A DNA stretch of 64,000 nucleotides from Thermodesulfobacteriota bacterium (GTDB lineage Bacteria > Desulfobacterota_D > UBA1144 > Nemesobacterales > UBA2774), in the NCBI GenBank assembly GCA_035325995.1, contig DAOKYU010000002.1, forward strand, positions 1 through 64,000, in the 5' to 3' direction. The notes beneath the pieces are model-generated. The model did no database searches. It was not told the origin of the DNA and saw only the letters and a program-made list of their open reading frames with translations. Positions 63,087-64,000 of the stretch are shown here, one piece after another. Position 1 is the first letter of the stretch. The number at the start of each line of letters is the position of its first letter. The position numbers and the translations under genes were made by a program.

Positions 63087-64000
63087 TTATCCCTGTGCGG
63101 GGAATAACTGGGCGTTCGGTATTATTTCGGCCCTCCGCCTCATGTCCTGAAGCCAGTTCTGCATGATCTCGGCGCGCTGGCGGTCGAGCTGATGCGTCCT
63201 TATTTCCTCTTTCTTCTGCTGAAAATCGTCCATCGAAACGCCCTGTTTATCTTTAAACGAGACTATGTAGAAATTCTCGCCGCTAGTATAGACCCTGTTC
63301 GACACCGCGAGCTTCGGGTCTATCCGGAAGGCTTCGGCCCTGAGCTCGGCCGAGCCTATCCCGGGGACGTTATCCCTCCGGGAGAAGTAGCCCGTTTCCT
63401 TTATCTCGAGCCCGAGCTTTTTCGCCTCGGCCTGGAGGTTCGCCCTGCCTGCCGCGTTCAGCTCCTTGACTATCGCGGCGGCTTTTTCGGACGCAACGGA
63501 GGCTGCCTTCTCCTCTTTTAACGCGAGGGCCGCTTTTTCTTTCGCTTCTTCGAACGTCTGCTCGCGCTTTGGAGTTACCTCCGTTACCTCGACGGCCCAG
63601 ACCGTGCTCCCGACGGGGGTGAGGAACGTCTGCCCGGATTCGGTTTCGAAGGCCCTCCGCGTGATTACGGGAGGGATGTCGTCGATAACCCTTGCCTGCC
63701 TGAACGGCCCCGCTTCGAGCACGGGCCCGGCGGAGTATTCGGCCGCTACGGCGTCTACCGATTTCGCCGAGGCGCTCCCCGTCTCGCCGGAAAGCCGCTG
63801 CCTCGCCGCCTCGGCGCGCCCGGCCTTGAGCCTGGCCTCTATGTCGCCCCTGACCTCTTCCAGCGGGCGGACCTCGCCGTCTTCGGTCTGGAACTCGTCC
63901 GAATAGGCGTCGTAGTAAGACTTGATTTCCTCGTCGGTGATTTTTATGCTGGATTCGAAGGCTTCGGGGGTGAGCTTTACGTACCGTATCTTTCTCGTTT
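63087..64000 (-). CDS. PpiD/SurA-like envelope folding factor, N-terminus outside the window
   Basis: The frame runs from the stop at 63087 to the right edge of the window, so about 303 C-terminal residues are visible. KIRYVKLTPEAFESSIKITDEEIKSYYDAYSDEF is the PpiD-type linker after a SurA N-domain. PLEEVRGDIEARLKAGRAEA and GPVLEAGPFRQ follow, as in PpiD-related proteins, and the C-terminus has NFYIVSFKDKQGVSMDDF. The parvulin catalytic domain that usually sits between these blocks is not seen. A helper for outer-membrane or periplasmic protein folding is likely. It lies 26 bases before the J-protein gene, in the same direction. Confidence 0.8.
   Translation of the reverse strand, partial: TRKIRYVKLTPEAFESSIKITDEEIKSYYDAYSDEFQTEDGEVRPLEEVRGDIEARLKAGRAEAARQRLSGETGSASAKSVDAVAAEYSAGPVLEAGPFRQARVIDDIPPVITRRAFETESGQTFLTPVGSTVWAVEVTEVTPKREQTFEEAKEKAALALKEEKAASVASEKAAAIVKELNAAGRANLQAEAKKLGLEIKETGYFSRRDNVPGIGSAELRAEAFRIDPKLAVSNRVYTSGENFYIVSFKDKQGVSMDDFQQKKEEIRTHQLDRQRAEIMQNWLQDMRRRAEIIPNAQLFPAQG

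Overview
This looks like a GC-rich chromosome segment from a free-living Gram-negative bacterium. An outer-membrane system is implied by SurA/PpiD-like, lytic transglycosylase and secretin-type proteins. Several features fit a deltaproteobacterial or Desulfobacterota-like lineage, or a neighbouring candidate phylum: a methylmalonyl-CoA mutase pair, a GlcDEF glycolate oxidase, a cytochrome c-FTR1 iron permease, inositol-3-phosphate synthase next to the rplM-rpsI operon, a large DUF4388/J-domain protein and hybrid signalling proteins. That placement is an inference from gene content; there is no rRNA in the window.

Layout. 1-1150 is AT-richer accessory DNA with a cut-off hypothetical gene and a probably frameshifted membrane-protein gene. 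1250-4500 holds tRNA-Leu(TAA), a cupin gene bracketed by a partial copy of the tRNA 3' end, a NYN-domain protein, an NlpE-like membrane protein, a methyltransferase and a hyperacidic miniprotein. 4693-12300 is core metabolism: fructose bisphosphatase, CvpA, polyprenyl diphosphate synthase, RimI and the two methylmalonyl-CoA mutase subunits. 12400-14700 is a cytochrome c-FTR1 iron permease behind a candidate Fur box. 14940-18714 is an AT-rich accessory island: a HicB-like antitoxin gene followed by a small gene split by a 3,109-bp IS1595-family element. 18791-21085 has queC-queE and a methyltransferase. 21953-24137 is rplM-rpsI-ino1 (minus strand). 24273-29346 is glcD-glcE-DUF3891-glcF. 29349-36129 holds secreted and membrane proteins, NhaA, a luciferase-like oxidoreductase, an EamA transporter, an orphan secretin-type domain and a double-hotdog thioesterase. 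36500-41053 carries three receiver-containing signalling proteins in a row. 41075-52540 contains pepF, yqeY, hpt, tyrS, rnpB, rnhA, a C4 zinc-ribbon protein, tRNA(CAT), a lytic transglycosylase and thiamine/folate genes (thiD, folD, folK, phhB). 52627-64000 is a minus-strand block: ppiD-like, J-protein, smc, secA, moxR.

The most notable system is the mobile element at 15471-18579. Perfect 23-bp terminal inverted repeats and perfect 8-bp target duplications (TTTGAAAA) enclose an IS1595-type transposase, a C5-cytosine methyltransferase, a probable restriction endonuclease and a Vsr mismatch endonuclease. The genes are overlapping or abutting and read the same way, and the vsr stop codon lies inside the right terminal repeat. 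This is a compact self-mobilising restriction-modification-repair cassette. Removing the element and one target copy restores a continuous 73-residue reading frame just downstream of the HicB-like gene, with faint HicA similarity. The cassette may therefore have disabled a toxin partner.

Regulatory signals seen by eye include a sigma-54 type promoter with an upstream dyad before the hybrid histidine kinase, a Fur-like box before the iron permease, a near-consensus promoter for tRNA(CAT), and a cluster of DnaA-box-like 9-mers beside folK. A dispersed repeat of about 75 bp occurs in two gene-free stretches (21415-21613 and 50861-51160).
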